From: Calliopsis andreniformis
Lineage: Eukaryota; Arthropoda; Insecta; Hymenoptera; Andrenidae
Assembly: GCF_051401765.1 (NCBI RefSeq)
Contig: NC_135066.1
Span: forward strand, 18,951,001 to 19,015,000
Length of the DNA stretch: 64,000 bases
Reading direction: 5' to 3'
The notes under the pieces were generated by a model, which did no database searches, was not told the DNA's origin, and saw only the letters and a program-made list of their open reading frames with translations. The translations under genes were made by a program, and so were the position numbers. This document shows, piece after piece, positions 34,560-47,600 of this stretch (position 1 is its first letter; every line of letters starts with the position of its first letter).

Positions 34560-34955
34560 CAATTGCATTACATGAGAAGCGAAATTGGGAGTTAATAAGG
34601 AACAGGGCGTTGGTATAGGGGTTATGGTTTGGGGTGAAATGCGTTTGGGTAGGGGGAAACAGTAGATTATAGGGAGCACTATTGGAATAATTTTTGGGAT
34701 GCTACCGTTGTAATCGCGAGAGGAGATTCATGATGGATGTCTCATATTAAAGTTCGAGGACAAACGGGGTACCAAAGGAGGTAATTGCATCCAGAAAGTC
34801 GGGGGTTAGTTTGACAGAGGAAGGACAGTATGCAAAGATGAAAATTAGGTTGAGGCTTCTGAGTTTGATCGCGACAACTTCTACCTTACCGATGCTGGGT
34901 AGTAAATGTGAAGTGTAGGCAAGATTTTTATGGAGGAGTAATTTTTTTGTCAAGA
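34560..34955 (-). pseudogene. LINE endonuclease relic
   Basis: Frame 34747-34953 reads VEVVAIKLRSLNLIF, FAYCPSSVKLTPDFLDAI and FGTPFVL, which matches the apurinic-like endonuclease (AYCP block, then the G-D-N region after FV). The rest is degraded. Confidence 0.65.
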
Positions 34956-34959
34956 AATT

Positions 34960-35740
34960 TAATAAGTGCAGGACAACCAGAATAATTTACAATGTGATTC
35001 CCCCCACAGTTTGCACATTTGAGTGGTAGTTTCAGACAGGAGCGTGTAAGGGGGGCTTCTCCATATTTAACATATTTTTCGGTTCTGTTGCAATTATCAG
35101 AGGCATGACTAAACGATTGACATCGGAATCACTGAGTGTATCTCCCGATGTTACTGAATTTCTTGCAGTAAACCCGCAGATAGAAGAGGTGGTGATTTGT
35201 GAAGTTCTTCGTATATTGGTGACTTGTGAAAAAGTTGTGGTAGCCGGAAAGGAGATTTTCTAAATGGAAAAATTAGAAATTTACTTTGCACCGGAACGCA
35301 GTTAAGGGGATTTAATCCTACTGATTTTAACTTGTCTAATACTTCACTTTGTGCTATGGAGGGAAGGCCTTTTAGAATGACTATGAGTGGTTTCTCTGAT
35401 TTTAAGAAGTGTGGAACTGGGGTCCTTTTACAATAAGGATTTTCTTAAATTCTGCGTAATCCTGGATATCTTGAAAATTTACTCTAACCTGATCGCCAAG
35501 AAATTTTAGGTTGAATTTATCGCCAATGGTATTTTTTAATTGTCTAGGAATGGAAATTACACTGTGAGCTCCCGTGTCAATGAAAAAGGGGGAAAGTCAA
35601 TCCTGCAGAGCAGGCCTTTGGGGACCTACTGCAGAAGGGGTGATGGGTTTGGTTCGGACTGGTTGTTCGTAATTACTAGCGTTTACATCACTTACCATGT
35701 TCTTGAAGAAATCAGAGTTTAAGAAGTTAAATCTATTTTT
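34960..35740 (-). pseudogene. LINE ORF1 (gag-like) with zinc knuckles
   Basis: The - strand reads SHASDNCNRTEKYVKYGEA and then KCANCGGNHIVNYSGCPALI at about 34965-35030, CCHC-type knuckles of Jockey ORF1 (NCGGNH...GC). The more upstream part (35.1-35.5 kb) reads with many stops but retains words such as FLGDQVRVNF. Frame breaks throughout. Confidence 0.7.
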
Positions 35741-36339
35741 TGTGAAGATTTTCGGAGTAACCGAAGTATATTATGGTTCGATATTCATGACGGCACTGCT
35801 TCCGGAGCTGTGTGTCCGAATTTCAGCCTTACCCTTCTTGACAATGGAGCTAGATTGATATGGAGTAGCTAGTTCAGTGTCAGAAATATTATAGCGTTAA
35901 GAAAGCACAGCGGATACGCAAGCAAGAGCACATGAAACACCAATATCTTCGGCGTACGCGCGAGGCAGGTACTCACTTTTATGACCAGGTTCCGGATTCG
36001 AACGATCCGCAAGGTCCGACAGTTCGACAGAGAGTGAACCGGGATAAAATGTGCCGTTTGCTGCTCGTGCAGCTCCTTTTATACCTAGTGCTCAGCAGTT
36101 CGCGCATGAGCAGTTAGCTATTTGTAATGATGGTTCTATTCTATTCGCGCACACTGTGTTTTGAATTCACAAAAAATACATAATATTTTATAAGAAAAGA
36201 ACGTAATTAGAATATATGATACACAATACAGTTAAAAATGCAAAATAATAATGCTATTTATAATTAGCTTATATAGAAGTTAATGATTAATAATATAATG
36301 AATGGTAGAAAAAGATAGAAATACAAATATATACGTGAT

Positions 36340-36598
36340 AATTTTAAGGGGTGGTAGGAGATTCAAATTGGAGCACAAAATGTTCTATGGCATATTATCT
36401 GATCAGTCTTTATTTTGCAATAATAATGTCTTAAACATATCTATATACTAAACTAACAATCAGAGGATTCTGTAATTTTTAGTATATAGATATGTTAACT
36501 TCAATGCATTATTATTGCAAAATGGAGGTAGATTGGACATTATGTCATAGGACATTTAGTGTTTCATTTAAGCTACCCTAACACGCTTTGAAATGTTG
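36340..36598. mobile_element. Foldback element, family shared with 38.3 kb
   Basis: Left arm GGTAGGAGATTCAAATTGGA, GCACAAAATGTTCTATGGCA and TATTTTGCAATAATAATG; the right arm is its diverged complement, with an inner stem (ACATATCTATATACTAAA and its complement). The arms match those of the 38309-38806 element. It lies 370 bases before trehalase exon 36971. Confidence 0.75.
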
Positions 36599-36970
36599 CC
36601 ACGTACCTATATTGTTTACATTCTGTATACAGGAATGCCATTTTCTGCGCTATCGATTTTTGCCCATTTTAATCTTCGTTATCTCAATCAACGCATTTCA
36701 AGCGTCCCATATTTAACATAAACAAAATCATCAAAAGGTTGTCTGAATATTTAACCATACTTGTTTTACTACTTACTGCGAGTTTGACTCGATCTCACTC
36801 ACACTCATAGTTGGCATCTCACTCATTTATGCATACAGGGACACTATATAAGTTATTACTTTTCAGGAATCATACTCATGATCACAGAAGGTTCGGCTAT
36901 GGATAAAAGATACGACAGCGTTATACTGCTTCATCGACATTTTTCAATCTCATTTTTTTTTTTTTCACAG

Positions 36971-37170
36971 GTGGTACTCCGACGTCTTTAAGTTACACAG
37001 GAGAACAATGGGATTACCCGAATGCGTGGCCACCCTTACAGTCGTTTATCATAATGGGACTTCGCCAGACTAATGTCAGAGAAGCGGTGAATTTCGCCAC
37101 CGTATTAGCATCAAGATGGCTTAGTTCTAATTATGCTGGTTACATAGAGACCGGGGATATGTATGAAAAA
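36971..37170 (+). CDS. Trehalase (GH37), exon with signature 2
   Basis: This exon follows a long T tract and CAG and ends AAA|GTAAGT. With the last G of the previous exon it reads GGTPTSLSYTGEQWDYPNAW, then PPLQSF, and ends GDMYEK. QWDYPNAWPP is the PROSITE trehalase signature 2 pattern. The Glu in the terminal MYEK, followed by YDST at the start of the next exon, corresponds by alignment from memory to the catalytic base (E496) of E. coli TreA, so an active-site residue sits two codons before the splice junction. Incoming phase 1 and outgoing phase 0 are consistent with both neighbours. No stop or frameshift is seen. Confidence 0.94.
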
Positions 37171-38308
37171 GTAAGTACTATTCTGATTAGAGTAAAAAAA
37201 AATTAACATCTGTTTTCCGTAGAGATTCTAGCAATTACAACTGAAAATGTATCATGATACCACATGAATATGTTTAGATTATTTCTAGAGTTAAAAAATA
37301 TTTTTACTTGTTTTGAAAATATCGTCACTAGTAAAGGTTACGAGGGCAGTGTTTTTTTTAACAGTATAACTGTATACATTGTTATCTCGAAACAAATTCA
37401 ATGATACATTCAAGTTTTCTTAAAACTACTGTTTCACTTTAACTGATCTTTACTTATGGAAAGACGAATTTAAGTTCCTACAACATCTAATCTTAAAACT
37501 CAAACAGACACCTCTAGTAATTTAGTCGAGTGGCGAATAATTTAGTAACTTACTGTGTATAGACACTGTGTATAGAAACTTAAAGACCCAATTCTAGATG
37601 TGTATTTCAAACAACGTTGTGAAATTTTGTAGTGATCAGAACTCTTCTTTTATCCTTGAGGGCAAGTGCGTCTCCCTCACTAATTCGATAAAGTAAATTC
37701 CTTTATCTTGCCAAACCGATTACCTTTGTCGTATTCTTTTACTGATCTCAGAAATTCTAATTACGATTCAGTATTATATGAGCCAACACAAAACTGGAAG
37801 AAATACAATTCTCGAGACAGAGAAGTAACGATAGCAAGCCACCAGGGCTTTATGTTAAGAAGTCGGATAGTAATACCTGAATATTAATAGAAGTTATGGG
37901 GTTAACGTTAAAAAAACGTTAAAAGGGGTTAAAATGTTGCTATAAGATTCGTTAGCTTATTACTAACAAAATTAATTTATTGTATATACGTCATTCCGTC
38001 TTTTTTATTGAAGTGGAATTTCAAAGAAATATTTATTGAAAATTCTAAAAAGTTTATTCAACCCAGTAGCAGTTCTATTTCGGTCACGATAAGCTCTATA
38101 AGATATCATCTACAAGTCGTATGTTAGGTAAAGTTTTGAGGTTATACTATGCTTCTCTTAAATAATCTTAGTTTTTGAAATATAAATTCTCGAGCCAGTA
38201 GCTCTGCTTGTTGGGATTCAGCTTATTTGTTGAGTAAATACTATCCGTTAATACACATTATACCCTCAAATAGTTTTTGCCTGTTATTTTAAATCATTGC
38301 TACCAGTC

Positions 38309-38806
38309 TATATAGGGTGTAACAAATATAGCCTTCAATATTTTAAAGAGTAGTAGGAGATTTAAATTGGGACACAAAGTGTCCAATGACATAGTGTCCG
38401 ATCTGCCTCCGTTTTACAATAATAATGCCTTACAGTTAACATACCTATATATGCTAAACTAATAATCAGAGAATTCTGTAATTTTACAGATGTAGTAAGG
38501 GACCCAAATAGAGCAACAGGTCTTAATATATTTTGCTGAATCTCTTACGGTTTAATTTTTGTAAAGCTTTAAAAATCTGCGATCTATTATCTACAAACAT
38601 CTCCAATTTTTGAAGCTTTATAAAAATTAAACTGTAAGAGATTCAGCAACATGTACTACGACTTAGCTTGTTGTAAGAAATCGCAAAATTACAGAATTCA
38701 AATTAAAGGCAGATCGGACATTATTTCATAGGACATTTTGTGCTCGAGTTTGGATCTCTTATCGCCCTTTAAAATATTGAAGGCTATATTCGGTACACCC
38801 TGTATA
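38309..38806. mobile_element. TIR/foldback element of about 498 bp
   Basis: The ends TATATAGGGTGTAAC and the complement of TATACAGGGTGTACC start arms of about 150 bases sharing AATATAGCCTTCAATATTTT and GTGTCCGATCTGCCT. A second hairpin lies inside (38527-38652: TGAATCTCTTACGGTTTAAT and its complement). Confidence 0.85.
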
Positions 38807-38999
38807 ATCTGAAAGAAGAAAATGGAGGGAATAGAGAAAAAGGTCACGTAGAGAAGCAAATGTAGTACGTATATATTAAAAGCAATAAGCTTACTCTGCT
38901 TTGATCAGCGAGGGTTAATCTACATCAGCGGTATCCAGCGTAGAGATCCCTTACTCGTCTGATTCCTCTTTCAATCGTTCTGTTGCTCCACAACACATA

Positions 39000-41900
39000 C
39001 TTTGCTCGTAGTGTTTGAGCTTTTTGATAAACAGGACCATTAACTTATCATGCTAGCCTTCATAGCGTTACATGGTTTCCTTGACGATGGAAATAAGAGT
39101 AGGAGAGCCCATAGGGTTCGCGAGACTTCTATTACGCGCTGAGCGGGGTGATACGCCCGAACGTTAGCATTTATAATATTTTTGATTTCGAAAAGAACAT
39201 GAGAAGGATTTAAATTTAGAAGTAAATAAAATTGAAAAGTTATTTCGAGTAACTAAAGGAATCGGTGGTGCTACAGTCCCATACTGGTCCTTGATCAAAC
39301 GTATTCCAAATCTGTATAGGATAAAGGCTGAAAAAGATTAAGACCAAAGAATATAAAATATGTAACTTGAATTTATTGATATATCTAGTTAAAGGTCGAA
39401 TAACATAATGCTCCAATAAGAAAATATATAAAAATGAGTATATTAAAAATGTGTAGATTGATAGTACAATATATATAAATAAAATGTATATATAAATGAA
39501 AATATAAGTACAGAACTATCTATATTGGTACGTGCAAGCAGACATTCATTCTCTCTTTCATTGTGAATTAATTCAGACTAGGGAGATTGCCACAGTCTTT
39601 AGACTATCTGAAATTATTGCCACTTGTTACAAAATGATCGATCTTTAAATTTTTAGAACGAAAGAAGGAAACAATATTAATTTCAAAGACTTACCAATAG
39701 AATTTCTTTTTCCTTTTAAAATCTCCTTAAGATAATCTTAACGTCTCACTTTTAAATTTGTTATTGCCGGTAACCCTACATATACGGAAGAAAGAATTAG
39801 ACACGTACTCACACGTACACACACTATGGATTTAATTGCTTAATTGGTTAACTATTTCACATCGAATAATTTGAAAATAATATTCTTATATGATAAGAAA
39901 ATTATAACAAAAGAAAGAAAGAAAAAAAATATGAATTCACACGAACTTCCTAAGTCTTTTTCTTCGTACTTAGAGAGGCTTAAGAAATAGAAGAAAACTT
40001 TGTCTTTAGAAGATCGCGGACTTACGACACGCACCTCGCGATTGTACGTCGACAAGTGTCGCGGCATCACGCCTTCGGAAAGATCCAGGATCAATCATTC
40101 CGATTATGGAAGGGTTATGCCGCTGCTTCATTAGCTAATGAGAGCGTGATTTTGGCACTACCGAGTCCATGATTGGTCAAGCTCTATGGTTAAAGAAGTC
40201 TGACTAATGTATATGTGTGAACATTCCATATCATAATTTTCTCACGCGACGCACCACTCAACCCATGGCAACCTATCGTATACATCTGGTGTATCGTTTT
40301 ACAATAACTAATTAGCCGAAAGAACTTTAAACATCGTCCGCAGAGATTCCAGGAAGCTGACCGTTAGTGTTCTAATGGGTGTTCTTAAATTTTGAATTTA
40401 AATATTAATTTGGCAAGATTTCCGACAACGCTTGTGCGTTGCCAAATTATCAATAACCAAAAATTATAAAAATATGAACTTAACTAAAAGTGTCAAAATT
40501 CCGAATTCCATTTATACATATTTAACAAATGAAAAATTATATTCAGAACGGGTCACCGCGTATACAATATGATCTTTAATTTCATACTACGCATTTGTGA
40601 GATAACGCGTTGGTGAAACTGTACGCTGCGCAATAGGACCACGTTGATTTCAAGGAAGGAATGCGTTATATTAACAAGTCGATCGCATCGTCGAAAGAGA
40701 TATTTAATTTCATAAACTGAAAGGCTAGGATTACGCTCGATTAGGGAAGTTCCCAAAACGCATTGCATTATCGAGACGCAATTCAACCGGGTTGTATATA
40801 TAAAAAGAAATTTAATTTCTTTTTTTATGTTCGGTACGTAACACTACACTTGGACAGTACTGACCTACACAGATCCAAACACAGATATTTAATTTCACAT
40901 GTACACGTGTATCCATGAATATTAAATACATGTGTAGAATCGGGACCTCGAGTGCGAATAGATCTTAATTTGATTCTCAACCACGCACTAGTAACAATTT
41001 TGTAAAATGATGTGAATTTATCTTCAGTATGTTTAATTTAGAGTTATCTGAAATAGCATTGTTACAAGTTCAGGGGTAAAACGACGCATGGCCGAGAATT
41101 CAGTGTTCTTTTTAGAGTATTAGTTAGGACATGCTTGTGCCTAAAGCACAAGGTTACCGAATTATTTGGAAATTATATTAACCCGTGACGAAATTGCACC
41201 GGGGCGCTGAGAATTATTAGTAGGGGTCGTAACTTAAACAAAAAAGTTCAATATACCCCGAGCAGTAAAGTATATCTAATTCGTGGTTGGTTTTCCCTGA
41301 TACTTATTGGAGCTGATGTACTATAAAGGAAAATTAAAAGAGGCTTCTTTTGAAGGTACCATAATTCCAATTATAGATATATTCTAAATTAAGAAAATAT
41401 AAAGACTTTACAAATGTTAGTGTAATTTGTCACGAAATTCTATAATCTATTTCTGAACTTTAAAATTAATTCTTCTCGGTTCTGACGCACTGAGAAATGC
41501 GGAAGTTAACTAAATAGTTAATCATGCCTAATAGTATATGTAGTATAACGTACTATACGGTTAGAAGTTGCTTGTCTGAGACATAGACTCGATTTCGTTA
41601 AGATTTGAATTCAAAAAAGCTGAAGGGTCTATAAATGTAACTCCTTATCTATATACTCAAAAATCAGAGTTAAAAGCTGGTGGGGTACGTCTATGATGGG
41701 GATTCTATGAGTCAAAAACCTATGCTGGAGAGAACTCTGGGAGATTTCCCCCACGGTGCTGCAGCTGTTTCTATGACTTAGTAAACAAAGGGTGCTCCAG
41801 CTTAGAGAACATAAAAGAATAATATCCAAATATGATAATATCGTCGATTGTGACATCAGTATGAAAAATAGGTGCTGTTAATTCTTCTCAAAATACTCAA

Positions 41901-42070
41901 TGTTCAGTTCATTTTATTAGTAATTTTATTTGATGTTAGTATTTTTTCCCTAACAATTGACATTTGTCAGACCAATCTATGAATGTGAATAGTAGACCAA
42001 GAATTATAAATAGGAATAGGAAATTTATAAAATGTTAATAAAATACAATAGATTTCTTATACTTCGTTTC
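39000..42070. other. AT-rich intronic DNA, nothing supported
   Basis: Short frames (for example 39852-40094, 40553-40786 and 41629-41856 on the - strand) show no known motif and are not supported as genes. Confidence 0.5.
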
Positions 42071-42078
42071 TTCTGAAT

Positions 42079-42170
42079 TACAATTTTACTATTTTATTTA
42101 AATGATTTATTTAAATTGTTTTAAATTTATTATTTAAATTAATGATTTAAATAAAATAGTGTAATTGTTA
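42079..42170. repeat. AT-rich inverted repeat
   Basis: ACAATT..ACTATTTTATTTAA and its complement form arms of about 38 bases with few mismatches around a short loop. Confidence 0.65.
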
Positions 42171-44150
42171 GAAAATATTCTAATCAGAGGGCTTTTCCAA
42201 CATGAACTAATATATTTACAACAAATATATATCGCAAAATGTAATAGAACAGAGGGCTTCTTCGATGAACCGTAAGCTACATAAGGTCACACAGGAGTGA
42301 TGCATCCTGACTGAAAAAGTCATATAGTCCTACCGTTCCTCCTGCGTGCAGGCGTACCGGGTGATCTCTACGCGTAGCTTGGACTTTTCATGACGTGACT
42401 GTACTGTGACGTAGTAGGGTGTAATACAGAGGGAACAAAGCGGAGTCGTTGGTAAGGATCTCGGGTGGGGGGAGAGTCTCGCCGCGAGACACGTCGGTGT
42501 ACATCGCTTGACCTTAGCACATGCGACAGCACGAGACACGGTACGATGAAGTATGTAATACATTTCGTTCCCATTATCGTCAATTAAATAACCATAATAC
42601 CTATTGGATGCATTAGGATTGTAATGAATAATAAAATATAAGAAAGGTTAAAGTGAACTGATCGATTTATTTAAAACAATTTTGTGTATTTTTTTAAAAA
42701 CGTTTCATTCATATATGTATAATATATATACTATAAAGTACAAAACGTAATGTTAAGTATTCATGCTATCAAAATAATAAGGTTTTATTCATGTTATATT
42801 ACAAATAAAAACAATTTAATTGCACAAAACACCTAAATCCCCCCAAAAAACTTTAAAAAAGTAAATAAAAGCACGTCAAGTATATGCGTTTTTTTGAAAA
42901 ATCTACCCTATAAAATCCAATCTCCCACAAAGCATCAATCATTTGAAAAATCAATTTAAGATATGAGGGCAAACAAATACATTGAAATCAGTGGAAAACT
43001 TGAAGCGCAAGAATTTAATCTTCTACCAAAACATTACCAATGTTTTAGTCCCAACAATTATCACTTTTAATCTTATTTCCGCCGTTACAGTGTGTCTTCC
43101 ATTAAAAATATTTTTGAAATATTTTTAAATATTGAAATACGCCTTCATTTTTATGACAAGAAATTGACTTACAAAAATCATGATTTATGCCACAGTTAGT
43201 AGTTTCCTTGACTAAAAAATACTAGTAGGCCCTTTCGTAATAAAATTCAATTTTAATAAACATACGGTATATTACAGAAGAAATAGACACTTTTAATATT
43301 TTATACAAGCCAAACCATTACAGGTATAACCAAACAGATATTTTACGTAATTTTATTGTCAATGTCTTTGAGTTTATAATTAACCGGTTATAGGTGCTCC
43401 ATGCGTGCATCGAGAGTGCAAATGTCAATGCGATAGTTCACTTCGACAGGGGTGACGTACTGGCTAAAAATATTTTTTGTTGAATACGAAAATAATTATG
43501 TTTTTATCACAATTTAAAGTAAAAAGGAAAAAGGAATTCGATCTTTAATAACAAATGTCACAGATGATTACTTCTTTTGTGACAGTTAAATTAAACGTGG
43601 TGGCACTTGTAAGGTGGCGAAATTCTAATGACCACTACAATACGCCTACTTAGCGTCGCGACACTGTCGAACCGCTTAATCTGCTCCGACAAAATGTGCG
43701 AGCTGTGCTGCTGATGCTGTGCTGCCAGACTGAGGATATGCTAGTAATCCATCGTGCTCGGTATGCATTCTATGTCGTACCGAATACCCCTCCCATAATG
43801 TTTGATCGCGGCGGCGCTTTTACGTGACGGACATCCAGACATCTGTACATACTCCCGAGAAGAAAATCTTGAAAAATGATGTTAAAAGTTACACTTTAGA
43901 ATCGCATCATGAAATCTCAGTAAGAGATGCTCCGATTTTGATGAAACTAAACTTAATCGAAAAACTGTACACACATTATTGCGATAATACTATTGAATTT
44001 TAGATCTAAATTACGGATTCAATGATACACACGATTACAGTTTTTCATAGAGAAAACTCTAAACAATGTACATGGTAGTGCCGGCTACGCTGCGCATATA
44101 TATTTGGCGTTGCGGCACTGCCGTAAGTACATTAATATATACACATATAT
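42171..44150. other. No gene recognised
   Basis: A G+C-richer patch at 42290-42560 and another at 43590-43860 have no domain-bearing frame. Imperfect hairpin arms GTAGTGCCG/CGGCACTGCC occur at 44068-44110, followed by a short AAT microsatellite (44150-44165). Confidence 0.45.
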
Positions 44151-44167
44151 AATAATAATAATAATAG

Positions 44168-44618
44168 GGTCATTCCACGCGAAATCGGGCACGTTTCAGA
44201 GCAAGTTCTTGTAATTTGCTCAAATTTGAATATGTTGTAGTCTTTAACGATATTTAAACGTACCCCAAAGGATTTTTCAAAATTTTGAAAATTGTCGATT
44301 TTACAGCTGTTTGAAGTTAAGTGCTACCTTTTTTTTTTTAAGTTATAGCTATTGAACTAGTAAGCGGATGGAGATGAGCTTTACGGTACTTATAGAGAAA
44401 ACATTGAAGTTTGTAAAAAAATTATTTCATTTAAAAAAAATTGTTTTTTAATCATCTTTTTTGCAATTATTTTAAACAAATGCTGGTTTTTAAGATGATG
44501 CGCGAGTTTAAAAATCTGAAAAAAAAGAAGAATATAGTTTGATCCTTCCCCTTGATGTACAAACTTTCAAAAAGATGGACATTTTAAAATTGGCCCTGTG
44601 AAAATTACCGAAAGTTTA
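44168..44618 (+). repeat. Dispersed repeat, copy 2 (uninterrupted)
   Basis: Same orientation and content as 13657-14300 without the 209-bp insertion. It therefore shows the empty site (ATTATTTCATT region near 44423) and defines that insertion. Confidence 0.85.
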
Positions 44619-44619
44619 T

Positions 44620-47600
44620 TATTTCGGAATGGAAGTTACAGATTGCAAAACGGTAAAGGACTTTTCTATTGCTTTAGAGATGAGAAACTTGCATGTTCCA
44701 GGATGTACACCAATTTTGGAACATCCAGTAGAAATAAATATAATTATAGAACATTGTGCATGGTAAATTCTATTGCGTTTTAACAATGAAGCTAATATTT
44801 GAAAGTTCAACTTTATCATTCAAATATCAGAATAATTAAATTTCAAATTAAAGTACCCATCTACATTTTAATTATAATAAATCATTAAATAAAAAGATTT
44901 CTATCACCAGAAAAATAAATTGAAAATAAAGATTGAAGGGAAAGGAAGATCATTAAATTTGTAAAACAACATTTCGATTGACGAAGTATCCGTTTCTAAT
45001 TGACAGAATCTTCATAATACTTACACTTGTAATTTCGTTATCTCAAATTCACAGTCGTCACTGTGTAATGTATTACTTGATATGAAATAATGTAGCTTAC
45101 TAATTAAAAGTGACTTCTGATGAAATGGCCAATCTACTTCTATATTGTAGTAACAATTAGATTCCGGATGTTTATGCGACATAAATACGCAAAAATATGT
45201 GCACAAAGAATATACTAATATGCACGAAAGATATGCTATATGAAAGGAAATCATATAACATTAACAGTACGTTATGCAATTATTTTGATCTATTATAATT
45301 AAAATTAAAATAAATGACCAGCATTTTTTCCATATTGTATGGTATCGTTTGGCGACGCTTATTCATAAAAATTGTTTTATATACGGAAAACGTTTGCTCC
45401 ACGTCACATGATATAATTGGTGTGTACTTATATATGCTTCAGTAGTTTTCTGGCACACTTATCGGATCTTGCCTAAATTTATTACTTAAGATTGTAGACA
45501 TTTTTATTAATGTCATTAATTCTATGTTCTTTTCTACAACGGTAGTTACTTTTTTCTAAATTATTTCATCCTACTCACCAGGTATGCTTTTTAAATAATA
45601 ATCAAACTACCAGAAATGTAAATACAAACCATCATATATAACATTCAACATGTATTGATGTGTGTTTATAATTAGTACGGATTATATATTTATATTATAA
45701 GAAAGGTTACTGATCAACTGAAATAATATAACGAAAAAGATATTTAATATGAGTACGAAATATATGTATGCACGGCAAATAACATATGCAATAACATGTT
45801 GCATATGTTTTAAATATAAAACTTTTAAATATGCATTATGTAAAGAGTGCATAATAAAAAATGTATTTTCAGTATTCTTTGATTATAAAAATGTTTCTAC
45901 TCGGGTGTTATTGTTTCATCTATTTTCTATAAAAATATGCAATTGCATTAATATCCAGAGTCTAGTAATAATAATAATTCCAATACAAAAGGCAAGATGA
46001 AAGGCTTATAGTGCATCATTTGAGGACAATACAATTATTACTCAGCTGCAAATTTAAATTTGCATAAATACTATTGTATTAATGATAACAGATTAAATAT
46101 TTACTTCAATTTCAAAATATTGTAATATATACCGTACTTTTGATATTTTGTATACGTTTACCTATTATGCGCATTCTGTTTGTTTTTGCACTCTTAAATT
46201 TTTCATACGTGCATAAACATCCGAAGCATAATTATTACACAAGTTCACTTCAGAACAGCAACAAATTTGTATTTAAGCTAGACATATATACATATATTTA
46301 CCTCGATTTTTATTTCGTAGGGGAAGGCATAGTTGAATATAAAAAGGTTCAGTTTTTCTCAATATACTTCGTAATAAATCTTGCTGTCCTAAATTCCCAC
46401 TTTAATCATGTAATATGTTCAGTTTTACCCTCTCGTAAACAAAGTTTCTGAATGTTAATTTTCAGATTGGCATGTGTCTAAACTTAGGGGGACTATTCGA
46501 GTATAAGATAAATAGGGGGACTATCCGAGTATAAGATAAAAGCCTTACGCTTATATTTCTTCCCCTCAGTAGAAGACCCCTGACATAGACTGACTCTAGA
46601 TGAGATGAAACACTGTTTATCATTTCTCACCCCTCTTATTCATTCTTAGGTAGTCAAAAGTTTTGATCCCTTCTTTCCGTGACATGATTCTGTACCCAAG
46701 AATCTGGAGATGCTTGAACAATAACGTACACCAGGAGTGCTTAACTCCTATGCCGCAGGCTATGCAATCCCTACGATTAGTTATACTGTTTTCCCATCAT
46801 CAGCTATTCGTTTTTCTACCATTAGTTGCGTCAATCTATGCAAGCGCGAGATACTAAACGTTGTATAAACGATATGTATTAGAAAATATAGAACATTTTT
46901 GTAAGTATAGAACGTAAATATACAACATATCGCGGCTCTAGTTCTTAACTGTTCTGTCTTCACTAGGTTATAAACTTAGAAAAATGAGTTTAAGAAGTTT
47001 ATTGAGTTTAATATTATAATAGGGGCAGGAACGCAATGAAATAATAAAACATACTGTAATATCCTTTAATGAATAGCCATTTATTACATTTAACAAAATT
47101 TTATACTGTTTACATAGAACTTTACACAAAATAATAATTCATCTTCTTTAAATTCATAACTTGTGCATCTCCACATTAAATTTCAGATTTACGGTAAAGC
47201 CTCCCGTATTCAAAATAAAAGGGAGACAAAAGTGGTCAGATTATGAAATTTTTGGATAATAAAATAATCACTTTCTGTAGTTTTAAACTACATTTATTCA
47301 AACAGAAATGACAGTTTATTTACTTATTTATGAGCCCCGTATCTTCTTGGCTAAGAGTCATATAAGCGTTTTAACGTAAGTAATTGTGTGGAATACTGAA
47401 TATAATTTTATAATTTTCAGTAGTACTTTTTTGTCTTTTAATATCCGCAATGTTCGTAGTAGGGCTGGGACTATCCAAATAATCGAACATCCGAATATCC
47501 GGATAATGACGTCATGGGTTATTCGTAATCTGAAGTTTGAATATCCGAATTTTTTCCCAAAAAATCCAAACGTCGATTCGATTTATATAGTTACGTTTAT

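Larger units (their letters stand above)
31678..36137 (-). mobile_element. Jockey-like LINE (non-LTR) relic
   Basis: The segment is bracketed by the 16-base direct repeat ATTCTATTCGCGCACA (31662-31677 and 36138-36153), which could be the target duplication. The - strand carries ORF1 zinc knuckles, endonuclease and reverse transcriptase in Jockey order, all frameshifted. The 5' end at the right is richer in G+C (35.9-36.1 kb). The left (3') side is unusual: beyond the RT lie AT-rich 3' sequence, a poly-C/CA microsatellite and about 140 further bases before the direct repeat. Length about 4.46 kb, near the full length of Jockey elements. Confidence 0.8.
17088..36970 (+). other. Trehalase intron 1 (about 19.9 kb)
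   Basis: Bounded by GTAAGT at the left and a long T tract plus CAG at the right. 17.1-20.2 kb is AT-rich with no supported feature. It then holds a DUF4817-type transposase end (20.2-20.9 kb), a G+C-richer stretch of unknown nature (21.1-21.6 kb), AT-rich DNA (21.7-24.3 kb), degenerate tandem motifs (24.3-25.5 kb), a GC-richer stretch (25.8-26.5 kb), a TA-ended element (26.6-27.3 kb), a relic related to the 12.9-kb foldback (28.0-28.3 kb), a Copia relic (28.5-30.5 kb), a Jockey-like LINE (31.7-36.1 kb) and a foldback element (36.3-36.6 kb). Confidence 0.85.

Noticed and set aside
41629..41856. 75-codon Leu/Ser-rich frame on the - strand
   Set aside because: No recognisable motif, no splice signals, and a length expected by chance.
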